The position numbers and the translations under genes were made by a program. From contig JARLHQ010000019.1 of the NCBI GenBank assembly GCA_031292175.1, positions 16,897 to 80,896 on the forward strand: a stretch of DNA of 64,000 nucleotides, written 5' to 3'. Every line of letters begins with the position of its first letter. Position 1 is the stretch's first letter. This DNA is from Humidesulfovibrio sp. Lineage in GTDB: Bacteria; Desulfobacterota; Desulfovibrionia; Desulfovibrionales; Desulfovibrionaceae. Shown here one piece after another: positions 34,412 through 43,671 of this stretch. The notes under the pieces are model-generated. The model saw nothing but the letters and a program-made list of their open reading frames with translations. It made no database searches and was not told the origin of the DNA.

Positions 34412-34602
34412 CAGCGAACCTCATGCTCGGTTGTGCGGGGGGGCAGGACGCTCTCCCATCCAGAATACATCATGATAAGCAGGAACCGGCAGGTTGACAA
34501 GGTGCGCTCCCTGGTTCCCTTCCGGCGGGAAAAGAGGTAGAAGCGGCCATGCCGGGACACATCCACTGCGCCTGGCTAGTCAACGCAACGCGGAGTGCCC
34601 AC

Positions 34603-35301
34603 ATGCCAATGCCCCTTGCCGTGCTCGTTTCAGGCGGCGGTTCCAACCTCCAGTCCATTCTGGACAAGATCGACGCTGGCCTGGTGGACGCCGAGGTGCG
34701 CGTGGTGCTTTCGAACAAGGCCGAGGCCTATGGCCTGGAGCGCGCGCGCCGCAAGAACATCCCGGCCATCGCCCTGCCGCACATGGCCTTTCCCTCCCGC
34801 CAGGCCTTCGATGCCGAGATGACGCGCCTCATCAATGAGCACGGCGTCACGGCGGAAACAGGGGCCGTGGCCCTGGCCGGGTTCATGCGCATGCTCACCC
34901 CGGAATTCCTGCGCGCCTTCCCCCAGCGGGTGGTAAACGTCCACCCGGCCCTGCTGCCCAGCTTCCCCGGCACCCACGGCGCGGCCGACGCGGCGAGCTA
35001 CGGCGTGCGCCTGGCCGGATGCTCCGTGCACTTCGTGGACGAGATCATGGACCACGGCCCGGTCATCATCCAGGCTGCCGTGCCCGCCCTGCCCGGCGAG
35101 GGCGGCGAGACCCTGGCCGCGCGCATCCTGAAGCTGGAGCACTGCATCTACCCCCAAGCCATCGCCTGGCTCGCCCAGGGACGCCTCACGGTCCAGGACC
35201 GCCGCGTGCTGGCGGCCGGGACAGCTCCGGCCTATTGCGGCGACGACGCCCTGCCCTGCCTGGCAAGCCCAGGCCTGGAGCCGGGCTTCCGGCCCGTCTG
35301 A
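34603..35301 (+). CDS. purN: Phosphoribosylglycinamide formyltransferase PurN
   Basis: A 232-residue enzyme adding a formyl group from 10-formyl-THF to GAR in purine synthesis. It opens PLAVLVSGGGSNLQSILD. The active-site stretch is NVHPALLPSFPGTHG, and the catalytic aspartate lies in VDEIMDHGPVIIQ. The ATG at 34603 has GGAG seven bases upstream; two other in-frame ATGs (34549, 34609) are less likely. A tail of about 25 residues extends past the usual end. Confidence 0.93.
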   Translation: MPMPLAVLVSGGGSNLQSILDKIDAGLVDAEVRVVLSNKAEAYGLERARRKNIPAIALPHMAFPSRQAFDAEMTRLINEHGVTAETGAVALAGFMRMLTPEFLRAFPQRVVNVHPALLPSFPGTHGAADAASYGVRLAGCSVHFVDEIMDHGPVIIQAAVPALPGEGGETLAARILKLEHCIYPQAIAWLAQGRLTVQDRRVLAAGTAPAYCGDDALPCLASPGLEPGFRPV

Positions 35302-35350
35302 CTTCACCCCGGCTGACGGCACAGCCGTTCAAGCCAAGCAGGAGGACAGC

Positions 35351-35902
35351 ATGGAGCGCTTCAGCCTTTCCCCCACGGATGCGGACAAGGCCTACCTCAA
35401 GAATCTCGCGCTGCTGTCCATCACCAGCCGCCTCGCGGGCCGTGGCGCCACGCCTCCTCCGCCGTCCACGGAACTGCTGGAACGCGAACTCGGCGCCTTT
35501 GTGACGTTCAAGCGGGACGGCCAACTGCGCGGCTGCATCGGCAACATCATCGGCCAGGGACCGCTCTGCCAGACCGTGTGGGACATGGCCCAGGCCGCAG
35601 CCTTCCAGGACCCACGCTTCCCGCCGCTGACCAAGGCCGAGCTGGAAGGCCTGGAGATCGAAATCTCCATCCTGGGCCCCATCGAGCCCTGCCCGGACCC
35701 AAAACTGGTGGTAGTGGGCCGCCACGGGCTCATCATGCGCCAGGGGGCGCGCCAGGGCCTGCTGCTGCCCCAGGTGCCCATGGAATGGGGCTGGGACCGC
35801 GAGCAATTCCTGGCCCAGACCTGCCGCAAGGCCGGGCTTCCGGCCACCGCCTGGCGCGATCCCGCCACAGCGATATACTGGTTCGAAGCCGTTTTTTTCT
35901 GA
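35351..35902 (+). CDS. amrA: AmmeMemoRadiSam system protein A (AMMECR1 domain)
   Basis: A 183-residue AMMECR1-domain protein. The hallmark is GQLRGCIGNI near residues 57-66. AAFQDPRFPPLTKAELEGLEIEISILGP and GLLLPQVPMEWGWD are also characteristic. The AMMECR1 (A), Memo (B) and radical-SAM (S) proteins often occur together and are thought to modify RNA or protein, but the reaction is not established here. The B and S partners are not in the window. GCAGGAGG precedes the ATG. Confidence 0.9.
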   Translation: MERFSLSPTDADKAYLKNLALLSITSRLAGRGATPPPPSTELLERELGAFVTFKRDGQLRGCIGNIIGQGPLCQTVWDMAQAAAFQDPRFPPLTKAELEGLEIEISILGPIEPCPDPKLVVVGRHGLIMRQGARQGLLLPQVPMEWGWDREQFLAQTCRKAGLPATAWRDPATAIYWFEAVFF

Positions 35903-36031
35903 TGCAGCCATAACAAACCACAATATTTCCCTCTCCTGTTGCTTTTCCCCTTCCTGCAGTTTATCAAATATGATCCATATCCGCTGGGTTCACCGCACCC
36001 CGCACCATAAACTTGTCACAGGGGGTTTCCC

Positions 36032-38044
36032 GTGAAGCGCATGACGATAAAAGCGCTGCTGATTATCTTAGGCTGCGTCACTATTGCCGGATTCTGCTCG
36101 AGCCTCGCGCTATTCACGCTGCAGTCCGAGCACATCGACAGCACCTTTGGGAACATCATCAATGTTGAGGAGGCCCTGCTCGGCCAACTCCAGGAGATGT
36201 ACGCCCAGGGGCTGCAGACAGAGCAGGCGACGCGCAATGTGGTGTTGAACCCGACGGACAAAACCGCGCGAGAGAACTACGACAAGGCCGACGCCAAGTT
36301 CAGCACGGCCTTGGAGACCGCGCAGCAGCTCGCCAAGGATTCCATGGCCGAGGCGCTCAAGCCGTTGCCGAACCTGTGGCGCGAGGGCGGCGCCCTCAAG
36401 GCCGAGGTCATGGCGCTGGGGGTGGACGGCAAAGCCCAGGCCGCCACAGACCTGCTGAACACCAAGGAAACGAAGAAGTGGCGCGAAATCAAGACCGTCA
36501 TCCAAAAGGCCATCGAGGAGCAGGGCAAGGAGTCCAAGGCCTCCTACGACGCCTATAAGGCCAGTGAGAAGACCTCGTTTCAGGTGGTGCTGTCCACGGG
36601 GTTCGTGATGCTTGCGGCCATGGCCGTGCTGCTGCTCCTGGGGGGCAAGATGATCCTGCGCCCCCTGCGCGAAATCCAGGCCTTCGCCCTGTGCCAGGCG
36701 GCGGGCAATTTCGAGCAGTGCCTGCTGGGCGAGTTTTCGGGCGAACTTAAAGAAGTCTCCACGGCCCTGGAGGCCATGGCCGCCAAGGTGCAGGACTCTC
36801 TCGGCTTTACCCAGGGTGTGCTTGGCGGCATCGCCGCCCCGTACGTGGTGGTGGATGAAGCCAGCGTCCTGACCATGACCAACCAGGCGCTGCTGGACCT
36901 TCTGCAGCAAGAAGGCCGCCCCAAGGACTTCCTCGGCCAGAACGTGGCGTACTTCTTCTATGGCGACGCCTCGCGCGAAACGGTGCTCAGCACGGCCATG
37001 AAGGAAAACCGCACGGTGCTGCGCGAAGTGGATCTGGTGGGCCGCAAGGGCGCCACCCGGCGCATTTACATTTCCGCCTCGCCGCTGTTCAACGCCATCA
37101 ATGGCAAGCTCATGGGCGCGCTGTGCCTGTATACGGACCTGACCGACCTGCGCGCCAAGGAATCGCAGATCATGGCCCATAATCAGGTTGTCACCGATGC
37201 CGCCAAAAAGGCCGAGGCCGTGGTGCATTCCCTGCTCGACTGCTCCCGGCGACTCGCCAGCCAGATCGCCCAGGCTGAGGACGGCGCGGCGCTGCAGCGC
37301 GAACGCGCAGGGTCCACCATCCAGGCCATGGGTGACATGAACGAGTCCATCCGCGGCGCCACCGAGAGCGCGGACGTGACCGCCAGGGGCGCGGAAAACG
37401 CTGGCGGCAAGGCCGACGAGGGCGCCGACGTGGTGCGCGAGGTCGTCGCCTCCGTGGAGGAGGTGCGCGGCCAGGCCCTGGCCCTCAAGGAGAACATGGG
37501 CAACCTGGGCCGCCAGGCCGAGGCCATCGGGCAGATCATGAACGTGATCTCGGACATCGCCGACCAGACGAATCTGCTGGCCCTGAACGCCGCCATCGAG
37601 GCCGCGCGGGCGGGAGACGCCGGACGCGGCTTCGCCGTGGTGGCCGACGAGGTGCGCAAGCTGGCTGAGAAGACCATGAACGCCACCCGCGAGGTGGGCG
37701 AGGCCATCGGCAACATCCAGCAGGGCACGCGCGCCAACGTGGCCCAGGTGGATCAGGCCGCCCGGGCCATTGAACGCACCAACGAGCTGGCCGGACGCTC
37801 CGGCGAAGCCCTGGGCGAGATCGTGGGCCTGGTGAACGATACCACGCTGCGCGTGCGCGGCATCGCCACCGCCGTGGAGCTGCAGGCCAGCGCCAGCGCG
37901 CAGGTGAGCACCGCCGTGGACGAAATCAACGACATCGCCCTGCGCACCGCCGCAGGCATGGATGATGCCGCGCGCGACGTGGAGGAGCTCGGCCATCTGG
38001 CCGACCAGCTGCGCGAAGTCATCGAAGGCATGGCCTCGGCCTAG
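36032..38044 (+). CDS. Methyl-accepting chemotaxis protein with PAS domain
   Basis: A 670-residue inner-membrane receptor. A membrane segment near residues 6-28 and one near 188-208 flank a periplasmic four-helix sensor (about 30-187). A PAS domain follows (about 265-385, [22 protein letters not shown]). The signalling coiled coil (about 395-665) has the hairpin tip [20 protein letters not shown] and [15 protein letters not shown]. The GTG start is preceded by AGGGGG. No chemotaxis partners lie next to it. The ligand is unknown. Confidence 0.93.
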   Translation: MKRMTIKALLIILGCVTIAGFCSSLALFTLQSEHIDSTFGNIINVEEALLGQLQEMYAQGLQTEQATRNVVLNPTDKTARENYDKADAKFSTALETAQQLAKDSMAEALKPLPNLWREGGALKAEVMALGVDGKAQAATDLLNTKETKKWREIKTVIQKAIEEQGKESKASYDAYKASEKTSFQVVLSTGFVMLAAMAVLLLLGGKMILRPLREIQAFALCQAAGNFEQCLLGEFSGELKEVSTALEAMAAKVQDSLGFTQGVLGGIAAPYVVVDEASVLTMTNQALLDLLQQEGRPKDFLGQNVAYFFYGDASRETVLSTAMKENRTVLREVDLVGRKGATRRIYISASPLFNAINGKLMGALCLYTDLTDLRAKESQIMAHNQVVTDAAKKAEAVVHSLLDCSRRLASQIAQAEDGAALQRERAGSTIQAMGDMNESIRGATESADVTARGAENAGGKADEGADVVREVVASVEEVRGQALALKENMGNLGRQAEAIGQIMNVISDIADQTNLLALNAAIEAARAGDAGRGFAVVADEVRKLAEKTMNATREVGEAIGNIQQGTRANVAQVDQAARAIERTNELAGRSGEALGEIVGLVNDTTLRVRGIATAVELQASASAQVSTAVDEINDIALRTAAGMDDAARDVEELGHLADQLREVIEGMASA

Positions 38045-38064
38045 CAACCGCGAAGGAAATGAAG

Positions 38065-38107
38065 AAGGCCCGTCAAGCCAGGCGTTCCCTGGTCTGACGG
38101 GCCTTTT
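38065..38107. terminator. Bidirectional terminator between MCP and PhsA-like genes
   Basis: Stem AAGGCCCGTCA (38065-38075) with TGACGGGCCTT (38095-38105) plus inner pairing CCAGG/CCTGG, then TT. The opposite side also has a T-rich run. Confidence 0.88.
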
Positions 38108-38135
38108 CGCCTCAGGATTCCGTGGTCCGCGGTCC

Positions 38136-40232
38136 TTAGACCTCCACCCGGCGCACGGTGACAAAATTTTCCTGCATGGCGACGGCGCCGCCCGCCTTGT
38201 CCCAGCGGCCAAAGCCGCCGGGCATGAGTTCGTTGTCCGAGACGCCGCGCCCCTTGGCCCGGCTCTCCACCGGCAGGGTGTGGCCAAAGCCATGCACGGT
38301 GAAGACGCAATCGGAGTGGATGAACTCCGTGACGAAGGCGCGCAGGCGTCCGCCCTGCCCCCCCCCGGCCACCGGGGCAACCTCCACCAGATCCATGTGC
38401 TCGATGCCCAGGGCCTTGGCCCGTGTCTTGTTGATCCATAGCACGTTCTCCGGCATCAGCTCGAAGAGCAGCGGGTTGTTCACGGTGTGCCCCTGGGTGT
38501 GCAGACCGCAGCGGCCAAAGGCGATGCGGAAGGCCTCCCGCGGGGGCCGGGTCGGCGAGACATACGGAGGCAGCGCCTCCAGCCCGTCTTTCAGAAGCTT
38601 GGCCGAGAGCACCTCGATCTTGCCCGAGGGCGTCTTGAAGGAAAGCGGCTTGTAGGTGGGCTTGGGCGCAAGCTCCACGAAACCCTTGGCGTCGAAGTCC
38701 GCCACACCAACGCCCGTGCCTTCGAGCTGCCGTTCCCACAGCTGCTCCACGCGCTCCACGGCCAGAGGCTCCAGGCCCAGGCGCTTGGCCAATCCGGCGT
38801 AGATCTCCCAGTCGGCGCGGGTGTCGAAGCGCGGGGCCACTGCGCGTCTTCTGATGAAGAACTGCGGCTTGAGGCCGCCCTTGCTGCCGATGATGCTTTC
38901 ACGCTCCAGATAGGTGCTCATGGGCAGCACGACGTCGGCGTTCCAGGCCGTGTCGGACCAGCTGAAGGTCACGGCCACGAGCAGTTCGAGCTTCTCCCAC
39001 AGTTTCTTCACGGCCGCCTGGTCCGGGAAGGCCATGAGCGGGTCGTGCCGGTGGGCGATGTAGGCCCGGATGGGATAGGGCGCGCCCGACTCGATGGCCT
39101 CGAAGGCCAGGTTCACCAGGCCAGGGCCGCCGTCAAAATGCGTACGTCCCTCGGCCCAGCCGGCGCCATCCGCGCGGGGCTTCTCCGGCTTGGGAAACAG
39201 CTCCATCAAGGGCTTGAGTCCCTTGCGGCCCACGTCTCCGGCCTTGCAGGAGAGCGGCAGGCCGCCCTTGGCCCCTATGGCCCCCATGAGGGCGTTGATG
39301 ATGTAGGCCGTGCGGCTCACGTAGAAGGAATCGTCATAGCGCGCCGTCATCCAGCCCGGATGCCAGATGACCTGGGGCGCGGCTTTGGCGAACTGGCGCA
39401 CAAAAAGGCGCAGCGCCTGGGCGGAGACGCCGGTCTCCTTCTCCGCGAACTCCGGCGTATAGGGCTCCACGAACGCCCTCAGGACGTCCAGGTCCGCGAT
39501 CCATTCCTTGACGAACTTCCGGTCGTAGAGCTTCTCCGCAAGGATGGTGTTGATAACGGCCAGATTGAATGCGTAGTCGGTGCCGGGGCGGATGAGAAAG
39601 AAGTTGTCGGCCTTGGAGCCGGGCACGTTGGCGCGGATGTCCACCACGGTAAGCTTGCAGCCAGCGTCGCGGGCGTCCATGACGTCGTTGACTTCCTTGA
39701 CGTTGATGGCCTCCAGGATGTTGCGGCTCTGGAGCACGATGTGCCTGGCGTTCTTGAGGTCGTAGACGAGCTCCGTGCGTCCGCAGCCAAATACGGACTG
39801 GGCGGCGTGCTGCACGTTGCGCGCGCAGGCGCTGTCGTGGTTGCAGTAGTTGGGCGAGCCGAAGCCGCGCACGAAGGCGCGCGTGAGATCGACGAACGGT
39901 CCGCCGCGGTCGGAGAGCAGGAGCGATTCCGGACCGTATTTGGCACGGATGTCCGCAAGCTTTTCCGACACGTAGTCGAGCGCCTCGTCCCAGGACACGG
40001 CGCGCCATTTGCCCTCGCCGCGCGCACCGGCGCGGATGAGCGGAGTCTGGGGACGCTCGTCGTCGTAGAGCAGGGCCGGACCGGCCGCGCCACGGGCGCA
40101 CAGGGAGCCTTTCAGACCCGGGGCGTGCGGATTGCCGAACACCGAGACAACACGCCCGTCTTCCACGTCCACTGCGATGGGACAGCGGACCGTGCACATT
40201 CCGCAAACGCTATAAGTAACTTCGCGACCCAT
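38136..40232 (-). CDS. phsA: Molybdopterin oxidoreductase, thiosulfate/polysulfide reductase catalytic subunit type
   Basis: A 698-residue DMSO-reductase family enzyme. An N-terminal [4Fe-4S] site uses Cys10, Cys13, Cys17 and Cys45 (CGMCTVRC and LCARG). SPNYCNHDSAC at 126-136 supplies a likely Cys ligand to molybdenum (Cys136), as in PsrA and PhsA. The C-terminal molybdopterin-binding region ends with GGFGRWDKAGG. There is no Tat or other signal before the Fe-S motif, unlike classical PhsA; the ATG at 40230-40232 has a strong GGAGGA site. It lies divergent from the Fe-S protein and TauE/SafE genes. Thiosulfate, polysulfide or tetrathionate are candidate substrates. Confidence 0.82.
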   Translation of the reverse strand: MGREVTYSVCGMCTVRCPIAVDVEDGRVVSVFGNPHAPGLKGSLCARGAAGPALLYDDERPQTPLIRAGARGEGKWRAVSWDEALDYVSEKLADIRAKYGPESLLLSDRGGPFVDLTRAFVRGFGSPNYCNHDSACARNVQHAAQSVFGCGRTELVYDLKNARHIVLQSRNILEAINVKEVNDVMDARDAGCKLTVVDIRANVPGSKADNFFLIRPGTDYAFNLAVINTILAEKLYDRKFVKEWIADLDVLRAFVEPYTPEFAEKETGVSAQALRLFVRQFAKAAPQVIWHPGWMTARYDDSFYVSRTAYIINALMGAIGAKGGLPLSCKAGDVGRKGLKPLMELFPKPEKPRADGAGWAEGRTHFDGGPGLVNLAFEAIESGAPYPIRAYIAHRHDPLMAFPDQAAVKKLWEKLELLVAVTFSWSDTAWNADVVLPMSTYLERESIIGSKGGLKPQFFIRRRAVAPRFDTRADWEIYAGLAKRLGLEPLAVERVEQLWERQLEGTGVGVADFDAKGFVELAPKPTYKPLSFKTPSGKIEVLSAKLLKDGLEALPPYVSPTRPPREAFRIAFGRCGLHTQGHTVNNPLLFELMPENVLWINKTRAKALGIEHMDLVEVAPVAGGGQGGRLRAFVTEFIHSDCVFTVHGFGHTLPVESRAKGRGVSDNELMPGGFGRWDKAGGAVAMQENFVTVRRVEV

Positions 40233-40262
40233 AACATCCTCCTCCGGCACATCAAAACGCCG

Positions 40263-40280
40263 CTGTATACCCCCATACAG
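40263..40280. promoter_or_regulatory. C-tract palindrome, candidate operator near phsA
   Basis: CTGTATACCCCCATACAG, with exact six-base arms around a C-tract, 30 bases upstream of the phsA ATG. TAT-GGGGG-TATA on the other strand resembles CsoR/RcnR/CstR-family operators. No such regulator is in the window. Confidence 0.45.
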
Positions 40281-40431
40281 TAAAAAGCGTCTCCTGACTA
40301 GTGGGCACGACAGCTGACCAAGCGGTAGAGCCACAATAGTGAATCCGCAATTCCGCCTAAGCCAGAATGATATTCTCGATATGTATGCGAAAAAAAGAAC
40401 GAGGAGGGCCATCTCTTGACAACCCGCCTCG

Positions 40432-40451
40432 CGTTGTGGTTAGCAACAACG
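40432..40451. promoter_or_regulatory. Palindrome overlapping the Fe-S gene promoter
   Basis: CGTTGT (40432-40437) and ACAACG (40446-40451) are inverse complements with an eight-base gap, just downstream of the TTGACA at 40416. It is a plausible repressor or activator site. Confidence 0.4.
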
Positions 40452-40459
40452 AAATGAGA

Positions 40460-40474
40460 ATACCCCCCCGGGGT
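40460..40474. promoter_or_regulatory. Second C/G-tract element near the Fe-S gene
   Basis: ATACCCCCCCGGGGT, again an ATAC plus C-tract half-site, now followed by a G-tract. It faces the Fe-S gene as the first element faces phsA, which suggests one regulator controls both directions. Confidence 0.4.
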
Positions 40475-40555
40475 GCACGGGGCGCTTTGGCCTGGCGTCC
40501 CCAACCACCAAAGTGAAATTGCATGAAATTTTCACAGCACAAGGCGGGCTAGCGT

Positions 40556-41017
40556 ATGAGCTTATACAGGATTGCGCTTAATCCAAATCGCTGCATCGGC
40601 TGCAAGGCATGCCTTGTCCACTGCAACATCAAAAACAAGCTGCCGGCCGGGCTTTCGCTCAACCGGCTCAAGGCCCTGGGCCCCTTTACCGGTCCGGATG
40701 GCCGCCCGCGCATGGAGTTCGTCTACCAGAACTGCATGCAGTGTGACGACCCGTTCTGCGTCAAAGCCTGCCCGGCGGGAGCGCTTGTCAAACGCCCGGA
40801 GGACGGGCTGGTCTGGCTCGACAACGACGCCTGCATCGGCTGCCACCGTTGCGCCGAGGCCTGCCCCTGGGACGTGCCGGTCTTCATCGAAACCTGGGGC
40901 AAGACCAAAAAATGCGACTACTGCAAGGACAGGGTGGACCAGGGTTTGGACCCCGCTTGCGTTACCGGGTGCACGGCCAAGGCCCTGACCTTTGTGCGCC
41001 CCGCCTCCAGAAGATAG
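40556..41017 (+). CDS. Four-cluster Fe-S electron transfer subunit (PhsB/DmsB type)
   Basis: A 153-residue ferredoxin-like protein with four cysteine groups, enough for three or four [4Fe-4S] clusters: CIGCKACLVHC (from about 13), CMQCDDPFCVKAC, CIGCHRCAEAC and CDYCKDR with a later CVTGC. It matches the small subunit of DMSO-reductase family enzymes. It lacks a signal, consistent with its divergent PhsA-like partner, which also lacks one. A membrane quinol-oxidising subunit is not seen nearby. It is followed 73 bases later by tauE. Confidence 0.88.
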   Translation: MSLYRIALNPNRCIGCKACLVHCNIKNKLPAGLSLNRLKALGPFTGPDGRPRMEFVYQNCMQCDDPFCVKACPAGALVKRPEDGLVWLDNDACIGCHRCAEACPWDVPVFIETWGKTKKCDYCKDRVDQGLDPACVTGCTAKALTFVRPASRR

Positions 41018-41090
41018 CGAAAACAGCCCCGCGAGCGCGGTGCAGAGCAATCGCAATAGGCAAACTAATATCCCGAGGAGTACTTTCGAC

Positions 41091-42353
41091 ATGAGAAATC
41101 GTCATCTGTTCGTCCTTGCCATCGCCGTCTTGGCCGTCAGCCTGTGGCTGGGCGTGGCCGTGGCCCAGCAGGCCGCTCCCGCCGCCGCCACGGCTTCCGA
41201 GGCCGCTCCGACCGCCGTTGAGGCCAAACCCGCCGCTGACACAGCCAAAATGATCGATGCCGCCAAGCCCGCCGCCGCGAGCACCGGCAACAAGCTGGCC
41301 GACGCCATCGCCAAGGCCCCCCGCGGCACCGAGCCCGGCCAGATCGACGAGACCAAGCCCCTGGGCTTTCTCGGCATCCCCGGCGCGCCCACCGTCAATC
41401 CCATCCTGGCTTTTGTCTGGGCCGTGTGGGTCGGCTGGATCTTCTCCACCGTGGGCGCCTTCGGCGGTGTCATGGCGGGTGTCGGCCACATGACCGTCTT
41501 CGGCTTCGGCTCCTACGCCGGCGGCCTGAAAAAGACCGCCCCGGAGCTGGGCAAGGTCATCACCGATTCCATCAAGGCCTCCAACCAGTTCCTGGTGGGC
41601 ACCTCCGCCGCCATCAGCTCCTTCAACTACATCAAGATGAAGCGTCTGGTGCTGCCGCTGGCCATCAGCCTGGGTCTGGGCTCACTCATTGGCGCATACG
41701 GCGCGGCCACTCTCTCCGCTGGCAAACTCGATTTCAAGTCCTACCAGGGCTACTTTGGCCTGTTCGTCCTGTTCCTGGGGTGCTGGCTCTTTTACCAGAC
41801 CACCGAACGCGCCCAGAGCAAGCAGAAGACCGCCAAGGAAGCCGCCAGGGCCTTTGAGAACGCCGTCAAAAAGCAGAGGTGCGGCGAAAAGATTGATGAA
41901 TGCAACCTGGGCTTGAAAATCAAGAAATTCTCCATGTCCACCTGCGACTTCACCTTCTACGGCGTGCAGTTCCACTTCAATCCCCTGGTGCCGTTCCTGG
42001 GCGGCGTGGTCATCTCCGCCGTGGCGGCCTTCCTGGGCGTCGGCGGCGGCTTCCTGCTGGTTCCGTTCCTCACCAGCGTGACCCAGCTGCCCATGTACCT
42101 GGCCGCGGGCACCAGCGCCCTGGCCGTGCTCATCAGCATGATCACCAGCATCGTCACCCTCATCGCCAAGGGCACCCCCATCGAGTGGAGCCTCATCGGC
42201 ACCGAACTGGTGGGCATCGCCGTGGGCTCCACCATCGGCCCCAAGACCTCCAAGTACCTGTCCGACTCCCTGATGAAGCGCATCTTCATCCTACTGTCGC
42301 TGTACATCGGCCTGAGCTACCTGCTGTCCGGCTTTTTCGGCATCAATATCTAG
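41091..42353 (+). CDS. TauE/SafE family sulfite exporter-like permease
   Basis: A 420-residue inner-membrane protein. The N-terminal hydrophobic segment (about 5-25) is followed by an Ala/Pro-rich linker (about 26-75). Two TauE/SafE halves are then visible, around 95-240 and 295-420, with AFGGVMAGVGHM and VAAFLGVGGGFLLVPFL as the repeated pore motifs. A cytoplasmic insert with four cysteines or so (KKQRCGEKIDECNLG, STCDF) separates them. The family exports sulfite or sulfonates. Next to a thiosulfate-reductase-like pair, export or uptake of sulfite fits. GAGGAG lies upstream of the ATG. Confidence 0.85.
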   Translation: MRNRHLFVLAIAVLAVSLWLGVAVAQQAAPAAATASEAAPTAVEAKPAADTAKMIDAAKPAAASTGNKLADAIAKAPRGTEPGQIDETKPLGFLGIPGAPTVNPILAFVWAVWVGWIFSTVGAFGGVMAGVGHMTVFGFGSYAGGLKKTAPELGKVITDSIKASNQFLVGTSAAISSFNYIKMKRLVLPLAISLGLGSLIGAYGAATLSAGKLDFKSYQGYFGLFVLFLGCWLFYQTTERAQSKQKTAKEAARAFENAVKKQRCGEKIDECNLGLKIKKFSMSTCDFTFYGVQFHFNPLVPFLGGVVISAVAAFLGVGGGFLLVPFLTSVTQLPMYLAAGTSALAVLISMITSIVTLIAKGTPIEWSLIGTELVGIAVGSTIGPKTSKYLSDSLMKRIFILLSLYIGLSYLLSGFFGINI

Positions 42354-42366
42354 CGTCACACACACC

Positions 42367-42394
42367 ACGGCGGGGCCTTCCGAGGCCCCGCCGT
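42367..42394 (+). terminator. 12-bp hairpin between tauE and the next gene
   Basis: ACGGCGGGGCCT (42367-42378) pairs exactly with AGGCCCCGCCGT (42383-42394), loop TCCG. There is no T-tract, so it may stabilise the tauE mRNA or terminate partly. Confidence 0.6.
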
Positions 42395-42414
42395 CCACAC
42401 AACACGGACACCCC

Positions 42415-42906
42415 ATGACGCCCTTCCAGGTCCTCGACTCCCTGCTCATCGCCCCGTTCCGCCTGCCTGCGAATCCCAACGCCGGGCTGCTGCTCGGCAT
42501 CTGTGCGCTGGCCGTGGCCAGCGCGGCCATCGGTTTGGGCGGCTCGGCCCTGGTGGCGCGCTCCCAGCGCACGCGGCGCGACAGCCAGGAGAGCGAGGTC
42601 GCGAAACGCAGCGAACTGTCCTACCAGGCCCTGCGTGAAGGCGACAAAGCGGCCTACCTGGCGCAGAATCATTTGGCGCAGCAGGCCTATGGCAACACCC
42701 TGGCCCTGGCGACCGGACGTGGCGCGGCCCTGCTCTGGCCCGCCTGCGGCGCGCTCACCTGGCTTTGCTGGCGCTTCGACGGCGTGCCCATGCCGCACCT
42801 CTGGCGCAGCGCCGGGCCAGCCGTCTTCTTCCTGCCCGCCTTCGTCCTCGCCCTTTGGGGCCTTTCCCGCCTGGGCCGCAAAAAAAACGCCGCGCCCTCC
42901 GCCTGA
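42415..42906 (+). CDS. Unknown small membrane protein downstream of tauE
   Basis: A 163-residue protein with three likely membrane segments (about 25-45, 100-118, 130-150). A hydrophilic helical stretch (about 50-95, RDSQESEVAKRSELSYQALREGDK) lies between the first and second. I cannot assign a family. It follows tauE by 61 bases after a hairpin, so a functional link is plausible. Its last codons (KKN) overlap the T-tract of a minus-strand terminator. Confidence 0.7.
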   Translation: MTPFQVLDSLLIAPFRLPANPNAGLLLGICALAVASAAIGLGGSALVARSQRTRRDSQESEVAKRSELSYQALREGDKAAYLAQNHLAQQAYGNTLALATGRGAALLWPACGALTWLCWRFDGVPMPHLWRSAGPAVFFLPAFVLALWGLSRLGRKKNAAPSA

Positions 42907-42921
42907 ACGGAAAGCGCGGCG
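42881..42921 (-). terminator. Terminator of the sensory operon, overlapping the opposite gene
   Basis: On the minus strand CGCCGCG (complement of 42915-42921) pairs with CGCGGCG (complement of 42888-42894), then seven T residues (42881-42887). It ends the SBP-kinase-regulator operon. Confidence 0.85.
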
Positions 42922-42949
42922 CAGCAGCCCGCAAAAAGACTTCCCCGCG

Positions 42950-43654
42950 TTAATCGCCCGGACCGGCCCCGCAGGGCTGCACCAACCGGGAAATGCCCAC
43001 CTCGTCAAACACCTTGCGGAAGTTCCCGGACAGACCTCTGATGCAGACGCGCAGGCCGTTGTCGCGCGCCTCCTGCAACAGCCGCGTTAGAAGGGCCAGG
43101 CCCGCGCCATTGGTGCTGGCGTTCTCGTCGAACTCAAACACGACCACAGGCTTGTCCAGGCTCCGCGCCCGCGCCATGGCCCGGTCGAGATACGGCTCGG
43201 AGCGCGCGGTGACGCTGCCCCGGATGCGCAGCACCGCTGTCCCGTCCTCCTCCGCAACCTCCACCTCCGGCGTCTTGCTCCTGGCGATGGCGATGCGCGC
43301 CTCGGCGCGGGAGAGGGCCTGGTTCAGGGCCTGGCGCTGCACCGGCTTGTTTATGTAGTCCGTGGCGTCGAGATTGAGCGCACGGATAGCCAGATCCACT
43401 TCGCCGTGGCCGGTGATGACGATGACCTCGGCGTGGGGGTCCAGCTCCTTGATGCGCCGGAGCGCCTCAATGCCGTCCATGACCGGCATCTTGATGTCCG
43501 TGAGCACGATGCCGGGCCGCTCCCGTTCGAACACCTCCACGCCCTCAGCCCCGTTGGTGGCAAACAAGGTCTCGTAGCCATAGGCCGCCAGGAGCAGACG
43601 GAACATGTTCAGGGTGGGCTGCTCGTCGTCGATGACCAGGATTTTTTTGTCCAT
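42950..43654 (-). CDS. REC-STAS response regulator
   Basis: A 234-residue regulator. The receiver domain (about 1-120) has the acidic pair Asp9/Asp10 and the phospho-acceptor Asp53 in VLTDIKMPVMDG. The C-terminal half is a STAS domain (about 130-228, AVLRIRGSVTARSEPYLDRAM then NGLRVCIRGLSGNFRKVFDEVG), the anti-sigma antagonist fold. There is no DNA-binding domain. It probably relays the signal through protein contact. It is the last gene of a three-gene operon, 17 bases after the kinase. Confidence 0.87.
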   Translation of the reverse strand: MDKKILVIDDEQPTLNMFRLLLAAYGYETLFATNGAEGVEVFERERPGIVLTDIKMPVMDGIEALRRIKELDPHAEVIVITGHGEVDLAIRALNLDATDYINKPVQRQALNQALSRAEARIAIARSKTPEVEVAEEDGTAVLRIRGSVTARSEPYLDRAMARARSLDKPVVVFEFDENASTNGAGLALLTRLLQEARDNGLRVCIRGLSGNFRKVFDEVGISRLVQPCGAGPGD

Positions 43655-43671
43655 GCGGGTATCCTTCCTTG

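Larger units (their letters stand above)
40233..40555. promoter_or_regulatory. 323-bp divergent control region of the sulfur-reductase genes
   Basis: No ORF is likely here. It contains a perfect TTGACA at 40416-40421 facing the Fe-S gene (its -10 is weak), AT-rich segments, and several palindromes: CTGTAT-N6-ATACAG, AGAAT-N3-ATTCT (40364-40376), CGTTGT-N8-ACAACG, and the C/G tract at 40460-40474. Confidence 0.6.

Noticed and set aside
32044..35301. purU and purN as a recent tandem duplication
   Set aside because: They share only the formyl-transferase fold; PurU has an added ACT domain, the sequences are diverged, and they are on opposite strands.
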